A DNA stretch of 64,000 nucleotides from Aquimonas sp002352135 (GTDB taxonomy: Bacteria; Pseudomonadota; Gammaproteobacteria; Xanthomonadales; Xanthomonadaceae). Every line of letters begins with the position of its first letter. Position 1 is the first letter of the stretch. Below the pieces are notes generated by a model. The model did not search any database, was not told the DNA's origin, and worked only from the letters and a program-made list of their open reading frames with translations. The stretch spans positions 1-64,000 of the forward strand of contig DAORND010000008.1 of NCBI GenBank assembly GCA_035440755.1, in the 5' to 3' direction. A program made the position numbers and the translations under genes. This document shows positions 27,401 to 35,671 of the stretch, one piece after another.

Positions 27401-28084
27401 TTCGAGGTGGGTGACAATACAGTCAGCTCGACGCCGCCGATGGAAACGTTCTACGGTGTCTGGGATAACGGCGCGTCAGTGGGTGGTCGGTCCCAGCTAA
27501 CGCAGCAGAGTATAACCGGTGAGATTATGACCACGGATGGTCTCGCTCGAACCATGAGCAATGTGGCGGTTGACTGGAACAACGAGAAGGGCTGGTACGT
27601 CGACTTGGCAGTAGGTAGCACGAAGATTGGCGAGCGATTTGTCGGGCAGCCAAAGGTGCAGTTAGGTAGGGTATTCTTCACGACGTACACGCCGAAAGGT
27701 GATGCCTGTCAACCAGGTGGTGAGAACAGGTTGTACGCGCTTTCAGCTTTGACTGGCGCTGCCAATTTTGGATTTGACGATGCTACATGCACTGACTGCG
27801 GTGGCGTTGTGATTGGATCTGATGGCGGGGCGATTGATGTTCCTGATTTTGTGGTTACGCCGCCTGGCTCCGGAGCGTGTAGGCCAGGGATTGATACCGG
27901 TTGTGAGTTGCAGTATGTCGATGAGGACGGTAATCCTTGTACTGCAGGCGACTCTGGATGCAGTGCAGTGACGCCCGGGGCAGCGCAAGGTTGTCGGCTT
28001 GATATTGGAGTTGTGTTGAGCAACGGTACCCGCTCGATTGGTGGTTTGTCGTGTGGTGTTCAGTCTTGGCGGCAGTTGCAGTAA
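24482..28084 (+). CDS. pilY1: Type IV pilus tip protein PilY1/PilC
   Basis: Pilus-tip adhesin and mechanosensor of 1200 residues that controls extension and retraction. A signal peptide (to about residue 30) leads to a von Willebrand A-like part with the metal site DDSGSM at 54-59. The C-terminal third is a PilC-type beta propeller containing FVGSNDGMLHAF and a calcium loop DSDFDGRAD at about 899-907, matching the D-x-D-x-D-G site that regulates retraction. The tail (after about 1080) is rich in cysteine and glycine. The ATG at 24482 follows GAAGGAG seven bases upstream. Local composition is AT-rich compared with neighbours, as is common for exposed adhesins. Confidence 0.93.
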   Translation: MFAMQSVSVKRALVALVAALTMASGMSARAAIDVSQSPLFLPSPVDPNILFVLDDSGSMYWESIPDSAVLFMFPRPNGVYGNASEYSNQVASVNYASGNANEAVSALAFRSSSYNPLYYNPAITYRPWANADGSLWADSNPLAARYHPARGGPGTLNLTTNVTQNAQWVYTNNAGSAWGAWADRSYYPATYARFLGGAVWNAANYQRVEIKVANAPFTGDGRENRTDVGCVAGSCSYTAEIQNFANWFTYYRSRHLAAAAGVGRAFASQSEKMRVGFGAINKSGTSVDGVANTEVVMSGVRQFSGADRTSFFNTLYGSSWEPWGTPLRWALDNAGQYFSRSDNPGPWGKIPGTNDASSHLACRQSYTILMTDGYWNGAAAETAGAQADTDSTGGPTILGPSGSFTFDAVTPFRDGRGNTLADVAMYYWKRDLRGTIDNLVPTSTINPAFWQHMVTFGIGFGVAGTVSPTTAFDALANSPAININWPNPTGGTAQVDDLLHAAINSRGGFFSAREPDVFASELSSVLQEIVARSLASNGVSASATRRDTSFLVYVPEFDSADWTGDVKAYNLNSDGSLASVAWSVSAKFNSGSPVDHSSRDIYVALPSGSSYALSPFTVSGLGGATSAEAHLGIVASDITAYGTGITVSEVIDYVRGSHANEGTNGGPLRNRLRAFGDIIGSKPEVIRANSFGYETLPAAEGGGSDDSIFGTYAHFLKQKRAKDPVLFVGSNDGMLHAFDATETGGDLLFSVMPNGSLGLVKELPKKTYAHHFGVDGSPAQFDVRLGGSWKTILLTPMGAGGRSVFALDVTDAGSSFSMSSFLWEFKNANLGYTLGDPKAAYYRGNQWYVTVPNGAGANDHQARLFFLDPSDGSIEHNVVLGSSGTASDPNGLMSAVPVDSDFDGRADTVYAADLHGNVWKVVISAAGVPTVAYGGPFYVAKDASGNRQPITGSLSAAVHHLSGQMVFFGTGKYFEVGDNTVSSTPPMETFYGVWDNGASVGGRSQLTQQSITGEIMTTDGLARTMSNVAVDWNNEKGWYVDLAVGSTKIGERFVGQPKVQLGRVFFTTYTPKGDACQPGGENRLYALSALTGAANFGFDDATCTDCGGVVIGSDGGAIDVPDFVVTPPGSGACRPGIDTGCELQYVDEDGNPCTAGDSGCSAVTPGAAQGCRLDIGVVLSNGTRSIGGLSCGVQSWRQLQ

Positions 28085-28132
28085 TGTTGTAATCGCGCCT
28101 GCCGCTTGGCGCGCGCACCGGCCGGAGTTGGT

Positions 28133-28540
28133 ATGAAATCCCTTAATCGTGGTTTTACGTTGGTTGAACTTATGATCGTCGTTGCAGTGATTGCTGTAAT
28201 TACGATGATTGCGGTGCCTGCATACAACGAACAGGTTCGAAAGTCTCGGAGAGGGTTGGCGAAGAGTGATCTCTTGGAGTTAACTCAGTGCGCAGAGCGT
28301 TTCCACACGACCAATGGCACTTATGTCGGCTTTGATGCTGCCGCAGTGTGCAACGTTAACGGCAGAGATGACGCAAACACCTATGACTTTGCCGCCGCCG
28401 CGATTACTAGGACGACTTTTACCTTGAGCGCTACCGCGCAAGGTGGGCAGACCGATGATAAGTGCGGTGACCTCGGCATCAATCAGGCCAACGTTCGCAC
28501 GCATTCGGCAGGAACCGCGGCGGATCGCTGCTGGGAGTAG
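28133..28540 (+). CDS. pilE: Type IV pilin-like minor subunit PilE
   Basis: Pilin of 135 residues with the classical signal RGFTLVELMIVVAVIAVITMIAVPAYNEQV and cleavage before Phe. A lollipop fold is expected, with a disulfide (Cys in LTQCAERF and near the C-terminus, DRCWE). The position after pilY1 and the short length identify it as the PilE of the minor pilin cluster rather than the major PilA pilin. An in-frame TTG at 28106 is less likely than the ATG at 28133, which has GGAG six bases before it. A hairpin follows. Confidence 0.88.
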   Translation: MKSLNRGFTLVELMIVVAVIAVITMIAVPAYNEQVRKSRRGLAKSDLLELTQCAERFHTTNGTYVGFDAAAVCNVNGRDDANTYDFAAAAITRTTFTLSATAQGGQTDDKCGDLGINQANVRTHSAGTAADRCWE

Positions 28541-28567
28541 CAGCGGTTTCATTGGTGAGCGAGTTAT

Positions 28568-28597
28568 CGAAGGGCGAGCCGGTCGGTTCGCCCTTCG
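28568..28597. terminator. Hairpin between convergent pilE and icmF
   Basis: Thirteen pairs (one G-T wobble) close a four-base loop at 28581-28584. There is no clear T-run on the plus strand. It lies between the stops of two convergent genes. Confidence 0.6.
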
Positions 28598-28616
28598 GCA
28601 CTTTGAGCGTTGCGAC

Positions 28617-31600
28617 TTACATGTTGCGCCGGTATTTCCCGCCCGCTGCAAACAAGACCTGGCTGATTTCGCCGAGTGAGCAGTAGCGGACGGCCTCCAT
28701 CAGTGCTTCGAAGACGTTGTCGCCTTGCATGGCGGCACGTTTTACCGACGCGAGTTGCGGTGCCCGTTGATCGGCATGGCGGCGCTGGAAGTCGCGCAGG
28801 CGGTTGAGTTGTGAGTGCTTTTCGTCTTCCGTTGAGCGCGCCAGTTCGATGGGGCGATCAATGTTCTGGCTGTCGGGGCCAAGGAAGGTGTTGACGCCGA
28901 TGATGGGCAGACTGCCGTCGTGTTTGCGGTGCTCGTAGAGCATCGACTCGTCCTGGATCTTGCCGCGCTGATAGCCGGTTTCCATGGCACCCAGCACACC
29001 GCCGCGTGAGGTGATGGCATCGAATTCACGCAATACGGCTTCTTCCACCAGGTCGGTTAGTTCATCGATGATGAAGCTGCCCTGCAGGGGGTTTTCGTTT
29101 TTCGCCAGGCCGAATTCGCGGTTGATGATGAGCTGGATCGCCATGGCGCGCCGCACCGATTCGTCGGTCGGCGTGGTGATGGCTTCGTCGTAGGCGTTGG
29201 TATGCAGGCTGTTGCAGTTGTCGTTGATGGCCAGCAGCGCCTGCAAGGTGGTGCGGATGTCGTTGAAGTCCATTTCCTGCGCGTGCAATGAACGGCCCGA
29301 TGTCTGCACGTGGTACTTCAATTTCTGGCTGCGTTCGTTGGCGCCGTACTTGTCGCGCATCGTGATGGCCCAGATTCGCCGAGCCACGCGACCAATCACC
29401 GTGTATTCCGGGTCCATGCCATTGCTGAAGAAAAAACTCAGGTTGGGTGCGAAGTCATCGATGTGCATGCCGCGCGCGAGATAGCTCTCGACGTAGGTAA
29501 ACCCGTTGGATAGCGTGAAGGCGAGCTGGCTGATCGGGTTCGCGCCCGCTTCGGCGATGTGATAGCCAGATATCGACACCGAGTAGAAGTTCTGCACCTT
29601 GTGCTCGACGAAATAGGCTTGGATGTCGCCCATCATCTTCAAGGCGAATTCGGTGCTGAAGATGCAGGTGTTCTGGCCCTGATCTTCCTTGAGGATGTCG
29701 GCTTGCACGGTGCCACGTACGGTCTGCAGCGTGCGTGCCTTAAGTGACGCATATTCGGTTGCGTCTGGCTCGCGTCCGTGCGTGGCGACAAACCGCGCGT
29801 GCTGCTGATCGATGGCAGTGTTGAGGAACATGGCCAGGATGATCGGGGCCGGGCCATTAATGGTCATCGACACCGAGGTCGTGGGGGCGCAGAGGTCGAA
29901 TCCGTCGTACAGCGCACGCATGTCTTCGAGATTGCAGATCGACACCCCGGCGTTGCCGATCTTGCCGTAGATGTCGGGTCGCTCGTCCGGGTCCCAGCCG
30001 TACAGCGTCACGGAATCGAAGGCGGTGGACAGGCGATGCGCAGGCATGCCTTCCGACACACGCTTGAACCGACGATTGGTGCGGAAGGCATCGCCTTCGC
30101 CAGCGAACATACGGGTCGGGTCCTCACCTTCGCGTTTGAACGGGAACACGCCCGCCGTGAAGGGAAAGTAGCCCGGCAGGTGTTCGCTGCGCAGAAAGCG
30201 CAGCAGGTCGCCGTCGCCCAGGAAGCGGGGCAGGGACACTTTCGCGATTGCATTGCCGGACAAGGTTTCATGGCGAAGCTGGGTGCGCAGTTCGCGATCC
30301 CGGACATGGGTGATGAAGGCATCGCCGGCGTATCGCGCCGCCAAGGCGGGCCACTCAGCGAGAAGGCGCTGGCTGTGAGTATCCAGACCGGACGCAATGC
30401 CATCTGCAGCCGCCTGCCAGGCCGGGTCGTCCCGGAGGTGCTCTGGCAACAAGGCGTGCGCCTGACGCAGTGCCTGAGCCTGTTGGGCAAGTTTCGCCTG
30501 GCGCGTGGTGGCTTGGTGGTAATGGCGCACCGTGTCGGCAATTTCCGAGAGGTAGCGCACCCGCTCGGGCGGTACACCGGAGCGGCGATTACTCGATGCT
30601 TTGACTGCCACCGGACTCAGCTTGCCGAGCTGCAGACGCAGTCCGTGAGCGATCAGTAGCGGTGTCAGGGCTTGATACAGCGCGCTGACGCCGTCGTCGT
30701 TGAAACGCGCCGCCATGGTGCCGAATACGGGCATGGCGTCGAGTGGTTCGGCAAAGCGCTCGCGGTTGCGCTGGACCTGCTTGCGCACGTCGCGAAGGGC
30801 ATCCTCGGCACCTTTGCGGTCGAACTTGTTGATCGCCACGACATCGGCAAAATCGAGCATGTCGATCTTTTCCAGTTGCGAGGCCGCGCCGAACTCCGGC
30901 GTCATCACGTATAGCGAGACATCCACGAAGGGAACGATGGCGGCATCGCCTTGGCCGATGCCCGAGGTCTCAACGATGATCAGGTCAAAGCCGCAGACCG
31001 TGCAGGCGGCGATCACGTCACTCAGGGAGTTGGAGATCTCGCTGCCAGCGTCGCGTGTCGCCAGCGAGCGCATGTGAATGCGCGGGCTCTCGATGGCATT
31101 CATGCGAATGCGATCACCCAGCAGCGCGCCACCGGTGCGGCGGCGGGTGGGATCGATGGAGATAACCGCAATGTCGAGTTGGTCGTCCTGATCCTGTCGC
31201 AAACGCAGGATCAGTTCATCGGTGAGCGAGGATTTGCCCGCGCCGCCGGTGCCGGTGATGCCCAGTCGCGGGGTTGGACGCTGTGCGGCGGCGGCGCGCA
31301 ATGCGTGCAGCGTTGCGGCATCGTAGTGACCGTGCTCGATGGCGGAAATCGCGCCGGCAAGCGCGCGACGATTACCAGATTGCAACTGACCGAGCAGTTC
31401 ATCGGCGGTCGGGGCATGGCGGCAAATGTCGAAATCGGACGACTGCAGGAGGTCTGCGATCATGCCCTGCAATCCCATCGCGGCGCCGTCGGCCGGTGAG
31501 TACAGGCGCGTGACGCCGTAAGCCATCAATTCGCGAATCTCGGCGGGCACGATCACCCCACCGCCACCACCGAAGACACGGATATGCGAGCCACCCCGCG

Positions 31601-31865
31601 CACGCAACTGGTCGATCATGTAGCGGAAGAACTCGTTGTGGCCGCCTTGATACGAGGTCACGGCGATGGCGTGTGCGTCCTCCTGCAGCGCGGCGTTGAC
31701 GATCTCGTCCACCGAGCGGTTGTGGCCAAGATGGATGACCTCTGCGCCCATCGACTGCAGGATGCGTCGCATGATGTTGATCGACGCGTCATGACCATCG
31801 AACAGCGATGTCGCTGTGATGATCCGAATCTTGTGTTGCGGGCGAAAGCTGGCGGAGTTCGACAT
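28617..31865 (-). CDS. icmF: Fused isobutyryl-CoA mutase IcmF (B12 domain, G-protein chaperone, mutase)
   Basis: Adenosylcobalamin enzyme of 1082 residues that interconverts isobutyryl-CoA and butyryl-CoA. The B12 domain comes first (DGHDASIN at 23-30, with the cobalt-binding His25). A MeaI-type GTPase follows, with Walker A GTGGAGKS at 205-212, ETSGIGQGDA near 299 and NKFD at 346-349. The mutase core is C-terminal. Two residues that decide the substrate are readable: Phe587 (RMFAGEG) and Gln731 (GQNTCIF) replace the Tyr and Arg of methylmalonyl-CoA mutase, as in the Geobacillus IcmF. So it is not a methylmalonyl-CoA mutase; pivalyl-CoA or isovaleryl-CoA activity is also known in the family. 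It lies 93 bases downstream of a SET-domain gene. Confidence 0.95.
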   Translation of the reverse strand: MSNSASFRPQHKIRIITATSLFDGHDASINIMRRILQSMGAEVIHLGHNRSVDEIVNAALQEDAHAIAVTSYQGGHNEFFRYMIDQLRARGGSHIRVFGGGGGVIVPAEIRELMAYGVTRLYSPADGAAMGLQGMIADLLQSSDFDICRHAPTADELLGQLQSGNRRALAGAISAIEHGHYDAATLHALRAAAAQRPTPRLGITGTGGAGKSSLTDELILRLRQDQDDQLDIAVISIDPTRRRTGGALLGDRIRMNAIESPRIHMRSLATRDAGSEISNSLSDVIAACTVCGFDLIIVETSGIGQGDAAIVPFVDVSLYVMTPEFGAASQLEKIDMLDFADVVAINKFDRKGAEDALRDVRKQVQRNRERFAEPLDAMPVFGTMAARFNDDGVSALYQALTPLLIAHGLRLQLGKLSPVAVKASSNRRSGVPPERVRYLSEIADTVRHYHQATTRQAKLAQQAQALRQAHALLPEHLRDDPAWQAAADGIASGLDTHSQRLLAEWPALAARYAGDAFITHVRDRELRTQLRHETLSGNAIAKVSLPRFLGDGDLLRFLRSEHLPGYFPFTAGVFPFKREGEDPTRMFAGEGDAFRTNRRFKRVSEGMPAHRLSTAFDSVTLYGWDPDERPDIYGKIGNAGVSICNLEDMRALYDGFDLCAPTTSVSMTINGPAPIILAMFLNTAIDQQHARFVATHGREPDATEYASLKARTLQTVRGTVQADILKEDQGQNTCIFSTEFALKMMGDIQAYFVEHKVQNFYSVSISGYHIAEAGANPISQLAFTLSNGFTYVESYLARGMHIDDFAPNLSFFFSNGMDPEYTVIGRVARRIWAITMRDKYGANERSQKLKYHVQTSGRSLHAQEMDFNDIRTTLQALLAINDNCNSLHTNAYDEAITTPTDESVRRAMAIQLIINREFGLAKNENPLQGSFIIDELTDLVEEAVLREFDAITSRGGVLGAMETGYQRGKIQDESMLYEHRKHDGSLPIIGVNTFLGPDSQNIDRPIELARSTEDEKHSQLNRLRDFQRRHADQRAPQLASVKRAAMQGDNVFEALMEAVRYCSLGEISQVLFAAGGKYRRNM

Positions 31866-31958
31866 GGACAGACGACGGACGCGGGAGGAAGATCATCTTA
31901 CCCGCCGCGTCTGCGCATCGTCGAAAAGCAAGCCGGCGGGTACACCTCGCTGTCTTGA

Positions 31959-32426
31959 TCAGCGCTTGGGCTGCAACAGCGTCCCGCTGCATTGGTCTGC
32001 ACCACACAGGCACGCCCAGAGCTTCTTCAAGCGAGGTGTGTGCGGAACAGATAGACGAATACCGTAGTTGTAAGTCAGTTCCTCGCCCACCGCGATGTCA
32101 CGCAGGGCTTCGATCACCACGCGGTCCTTGTGCGGTTTGCCGTTGCTGGACTCGATCAGAAACGCCTGGCAGTTCGGTTCGCAACTGTGATTGAGCCAGC
32201 GCGCGACATTACCTTTCACATTGGCGTCGATCAGGTAGTGCTCGTTCAGCGTGAACAGGAAGGTGTGCCCGCTGTCGATGCTGTTACCGTAAAGCGCGTC
32301 GGCCTCCTCGTGGGTGCGCAGCAGGCCTTTGTATTCGACGACTTTTTCGCCCGCGTGAATGGGCGCGATGGCAAACACGCCATTGCCATGGATGCGTGAG
32401 CGACGTTGCTGGATACGGGCGGACAT
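31959..32426 (-). CDS. SET-domain protein (lysine methyltransferase family)
   Basis: A compact 155-residue SET protein. The signature blocks are all present: HGNGVFAIAPI, RWLNHSCEPNC (cofactor and substrate pocket), GEELTYNYG, and a post-SET cysteine cluster CLCGADQCSG with the NHSC cysteine, which probably binds zinc. The intact core suggests an active methyltransferase; the protein target is unknown. It follows the META lipoprotein gene by nine bases, so it is in the M20-META-SET operon. A second SET gene of a different subtype occurs at 35672. Confidence 0.92.
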   Translation of the reverse strand: MSARIQQRRSRIHGNGVFAIAPIHAGEKVVEYKGLLRTHEEADALYGNSIDSGHTFLFTLNEHYLIDANVKGNVARWLNHSCEPNCQAFLIESSNGKPHKDRVVIEALRDIAVGEELTYNYGIRLSVPHTPRLKKLWACLCGADQCSGTLLQPKR

Positions 32427-32435
32427 GGGGTGTGC

Positions 32436-32888
32436 TTAGTTCGTTTGCGAAGACGTGGCACGCTCGAAATGCCAGCGCTCGCCAGCATCGGTGACCAGTT
32501 GCAGTTGTGTCGCGCCCACCTGCAGTGACGTCGCCCGACGAAGCGCTTCAAGATAGGCGGTTTCGATAGCCATGCGCGCGGGTTCGCAGCCCATCTTGCT
32601 GGCGGCAATGCCACTGATGGCAATCACCGCATCGGATTGCCACTGCAACTGCCCCAGGTAGCGATTGCAGCCATCGAAGCCGCTGATTCGCGTGTCCTCG
32701 ATATGCAATGTCGGCGGCGCGAGGGCAATGCTGGCGGCATCCAGTTGATCAGATTCCGTCAGTTGCCAGTCGCCTTGAGCGGCGGTTTGCGGGCTTTGCT
32801 TGGCGTCGGTGCGCATGCTTTCGTTGGCTCCCGAACAGGCCAGTAGGCCCAGTGAACACAGTGTGCTGAGGATCATCAACCTGCGCAC
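32436..32888 (-). CDS. META-domain lipoprotein (HslJ-like)
   Basis: A 150-residue lipoprotein. I start it at the GTG at 32888, which has GAGGAG nearby; the signal then reads MRRLMILSTLCSLGLLAC and ends at a lipobox (LLAC, Cys18). The mature part has the META/HslJ fold, with SGFDGCNRYLGQLQW and MGCEPARMAIETAYLEAL, two motifs typical of META domains. Function in the envelope is unknown; members are linked to heat or novobiocin tolerance. It lies between the M20 peptidase stop (ten bases upstream) and the SET gene. Confidence 0.85.
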   Translation of the reverse strand: MRRLMILSTLCSLGLLACSGANESMRTDAKQSPQTAAQGDWQLTESDQLDAASIALAPPTLHIEDTRISGFDGCNRYLGQLQWQSDAVIAISGIAASKMGCEPARMAIETAYLEALRRATSLQVGATQLQLVTDAGERWHFERATSSQTN

Positions 32889-32898
32889 GGCATTCTCC

Positions 32899-34392
32899 TC
32901 AGCAGCAACCATGATCGCCAAAGCCATGCCCACCCGCGCTGACCGCGACTTGCGTCGTCTCGCCGCGTTGGCTGGCCTGGAAATGCTCGGCGATAACGCG
33001 CGCGACGGCTTGAGTGACACGCTTTCCGGTGGGGATGTGCAGGAACTCGTTCGGACCATGGGCATTGCTGTGTGGCCCGAGCACGCCGGTAATCATGAAC
33101 TGCGCGCCGGGGAACTTCTCGCCCAGCATGCCCATGAAGGGAATCGTGCCGCCTTCGCCCATGTAGACCGCCGATTGCCCGAAGGCATCCTGGGAGGCGT
33201 GATCGATGGCATGGGAAAGCCAGTGCGACATCGCTGGCGCATTCCAGCCGGTCGAGCTCTTTTCCAGTTCGAACTCGACTTTCGCGCCATAGGGCGGGTT
33301 GTCCAGCAGTAACTTGCGCAGCACTTGACCCGCCTTGTCGCCTTCCAGCGTCGGTGGCAGACGCAACGAGAGTTTCACCGCCGTGTGGGGGCGCAAAACA
33401 TTGCCTGCATTCGACAGAGGCGGAATGCCATCCACGCCGGTAATCGACAGCGCCGGTCGCCAAGTGCGATTCAACACCAGTTCGTGCAGCTCGTTCGCCA
33501 TCGGCTGCATTTCGGGCAGGAACGGGAATTTGTTCCAGATCGCGTCACCGAGCACCGTCGCTGCGCGCTTGGCTTGCTCGATGCGCTCAGTGGGGATATC
33601 GACGAACAGTTCTTCGACACGAACTCGCCCCGTGATTTCGTCCTCAAGGCGCGACAGCAGTTGCCGCAGCACGCGAAAGCTGGACGGCACCACGCCGGAG
33701 GCATCCCCCGAGTGAACCCCTTCGGACAGCACTTTGACGACCAGATTGCCGCCCGCCAGGCCACGCAGCGATGTGGTGCACCACAGTTGATCGTAGTTAC
33801 CGCAGCCCGAGTCCAGGCAGACCACCAAGGAGGGTTTGCCGATGCGCTCGGCCAGATGATCGACGTAGTGCGGCAGGTCGTAACTGCCGGACTCTTCGCA
33901 GGCCTCGATGAGGACAACGCAACGGCAATGCGGAAGGCCCTGTTCCTGCAGCGAGCGAATCGCCGCCAGCGAACCGAACAGTGCGTAACCATCATCGGCG
34001 CCGCCGCGCCCGTACAACTTGTCGCCTTTGATGACCGGCTTCCAAGGGCCAAGATCGTCGGCCCAACCGGTCATTTCGGGTTGTTTGTCGAGATGCCCGT
34101 ATAGCAGCACCGCATCGCTGTTGTTGGCGTCGGTGCCCGCGATCTCAATGAAGATCAGCGGCGTGCGGCCCGGCAGACGGACCACTTCGAGCTGCATGCC
34201 CTTCAGCGGTTGGGTTCGCGCCCAACGTTCCATCAGTCCAACGGCATCCTCCATGTAGCCATGCGCAACCCAGTCGGCATCGAACATGGGTGACTTGTTG
34301 GGAATGCGGATGTAGTCGACCAACTGCGGAATGATTTCGTCATCCCAAAGTTGCGAGATGAATCGGGAGCACTGCTGCGAATCCATGGGCAT
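32899..34392 (-). CDS. M20-family metallopeptidase (dipeptidase-like)
   Basis: Cytoplasmic zinc-dependent peptidase or amidohydrolase of 497 residues. Metal ligands and catalytic groups are visible: LLYGHLDKQPE (His and Asp), GGADDGYA (Asp), IEACEESGSYDL (general base Glu and ligand Glu), CLDSGCGNYD (Asp) and SNAHGPNEF (His). The length and the lid domain fit the CNDP/DUG1-like dipeptidase branch rather than DapE or ArgE. The short histidine/cysteine tail GGHGFGDHGCC could bind metal. The start may be six bases further in (second ATG). First gene of a leftward M20-META-SET operon. Confidence 0.92.
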   Translation of the reverse strand: MPMDSQQCSRFISQLWDDEIIPQLVDYIRIPNKSPMFDADWVAHGYMEDAVGLMERWARTQPLKGMQLEVVRLPGRTPLIFIEIAGTDANNSDAVLLYGHLDKQPEMTGWADDLGPWKPVIKGDKLYGRGGADDGYALFGSLAAIRSLQEQGLPHCRCVVLIEACEESGSYDLPHYVDHLAERIGKPSLVVCLDSGCGNYDQLWCTTSLRGLAGGNLVVKVLSEGVHSGDASGVVPSSFRVLRQLLSRLEDEITGRVRVEELFVDIPTERIEQAKRAATVLGDAIWNKFPFLPEMQPMANELHELVLNRTWRPALSITGVDGIPPLSNAGNVLRPHTAVKLSLRLPPTLEGDKAGQVLRKLLLDNPPYGAKVEFELEKSSTGWNAPAMSHWLSHAIDHASQDAFGQSAVYMGEGGTIPFMGMLGEKFPGAQFMITGVLGPHSNAHGPNEFLHIPTGKRVTQAVARVIAEHFQASQRGETTQVAVSAGGHGFGDHGCC

Positions 34393-34598
34393 TCCAGAAC
34401 CAGGGGCGAGGGCCGCAGTTTACTTGCTGTCCGACCGAGTCGCAGGGAATGGGTCAGAAAAAACCGACAGAAGGCTGCGTGAAGTTCGGACCTTGCATCG
34501 GGGTTCCCGCTGATCGTGGCGAGGTCGGCAAATCCGGAGACTGTCCTCACTGGCCGAGCAGCGGTCAGCCCACCCAAATCACCCTGAGGAGAGTTGCC

Positions 34599-34880
34599 AT
34601 GAACCGTTTCGCCATGATCCTGAAGTCCTTCGTTCTGTCCCTGGCCTTTGTTGGTGCGGCATTTGCCAGCGCTGGCAAGGTCGACATCAATACCGCCGAC
34701 GCGGCCACCATCGCTGCCGCACTGAACGGCGTTGGTCCTGCCAAGGCGGAAGCCATTGTGGCCTACCGCACCGAGCATGGTCCGTTCAAGTCGATCGATC
34801 AGTTGGTTGAAGTGCGCGGCATCGGTTTGGCAACGGTCGACAAGAATCGCGAGTTGATCGTGCTGGGCGGCGCGAAGTAA
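34599..34880 (+). CDS. ComEA-like helix-hairpin-helix protein
   Basis: An exported 93-residue protein: signal peptide cut after AAFASA (about 25) followed by paired helix-hairpin-helix motifs, INTADAATIAAALNGVGPAKA and SIDQLVEVRGIGLATVDKN. Such small periplasmic DNA-binding proteins take part in DNA uptake through type IV pili in naturally competent bacteria, which fits the nearby minor pilin cluster. The ATG at 34599 follows GAGGAG; upstream in-frame codons lack a site. A hairpin after the stop closes the unit. Confidence 0.88.
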   Translation: MNRFAMILKSFVLSLAFVGAAFASAGKVDINTADAATIAAALNGVGPAKAEAIVAYRTEHGPFKSIDQLVEVRGIGLATVDKNRELIVLGGAK

Positions 34881-34907
34881 GCGTAGCCAATCGCCATCAC
34901 GCGAGCC

Positions 34908-34938
34908 AATCCCGACCTGCCCAGTGCAGGCCGGGATT
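34908..34938. terminator. Hairpin between convergent comEA-like and GST genes
   Basis: AATCCCG and CCTGC pair with GCAGG and CGGGATT across a single A/C mismatch around a five-base loop. It serves convergent genes ending at 34880 and 34955. No long T-run. Confidence 0.65.
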
Positions 34939-34954
34939 CGCGCTGTTCAGCGGC

Positions 34955-35587
34955 TCAGGACCATTCGGTCAGCCCTTCACGGGCGTACAGCTCGGCAAAG
35001 CTCGGTCGCGCCTTCATGCGCGCGACAAACGCCGCACAGGCGGGCCATGTGGTGGCCGGACGCGGCATGTTGCGCGACCAACGCATCAGCATGAACAGGA
35101 AGAAATCCACCGCATACGGCTGATTGCCGCACAGGTAGGCATCGGTACTCGCCAACTGCGAGTCGATGCGAGCGAACAGGTTTTCGATGCGCTCCTGCGC
35201 GCGCGCCTTCGCCCCATCGACCGCCGCTTCGCCAGCCGCCTCCTGAGGGTAGAACCAATTCCGGAAGGCGGGCTGCAGGCCGTTCGCGAGCAGCAGGAAC
35301 CAACTGAGATACAAGCGCTCCTCGGCGCTGCCCGGCGCGGGGGCAAAGCGTCGTTGCGAATCGTTGGCTGCCAACCACATCAGCATGGCCGCCGACTCAA
35401 CCATCGGTACCTCATCGACCAGCAGCGTGGGCACCACACCGCCAGGATTGAGCTTCAGATAGGCCTCGGATTTTTGCTCGCCTTTGCTGGTGTCGACACG
35501 CTGCAGGCGATGCTCGATGCCCAGTTCGATGAGAAGGTGATGCACGCACAGGCTGGCAGCGCCGGGTGAGAAATACAGTGTCAACAT
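34955..35587 (-). CDS. Glutathione S-transferase family protein
   Basis: Cytoplasmic 210-residue GST. The thioredoxin-like N-domain begins MLTLYFSPGAASLCVHHLLIE, with Ser/Cys near the glutathione thiol site, then the cis-proline GGVVPTLL and the gamma-glutamyl-binding VESAAMLMWL. The C-domain is all helical with DFFLFMLMRW. SPGAASLCVH suggests the beta-class/GstB-like group. The ATG at 35587 is the first before the N-domain; a longer open frame continues upstream without homology. Divergent from the second SET gene, with 84 bases between. Confidence 0.92.
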   Translation of the reverse strand: MLTLYFSPGAASLCVHHLLIELGIEHRLQRVDTSKGEQKSEAYLKLNPGGVVPTLLVDEVPMVESAAMLMWLAANDSQRRFAPAPGSAEERLYLSWFLLLANGLQPAFRNWFYPQEAAGEAAVDGAKARAQERIENLFARIDSQLASTDAYLCGNQPYAVDFFLFMLMRWSRNMPRPATTWPACAAFVARMKARPSFAELYAREGLTEWS

Positions 35588-35671
35588 GGCAGGTTCCTGA
35601 AATCGAGTGGGAGTGAGCGGGTAGGGCACCGCGTTGTTCTGCGATGATGCGAGCCTGACTATGAGGTGCCC

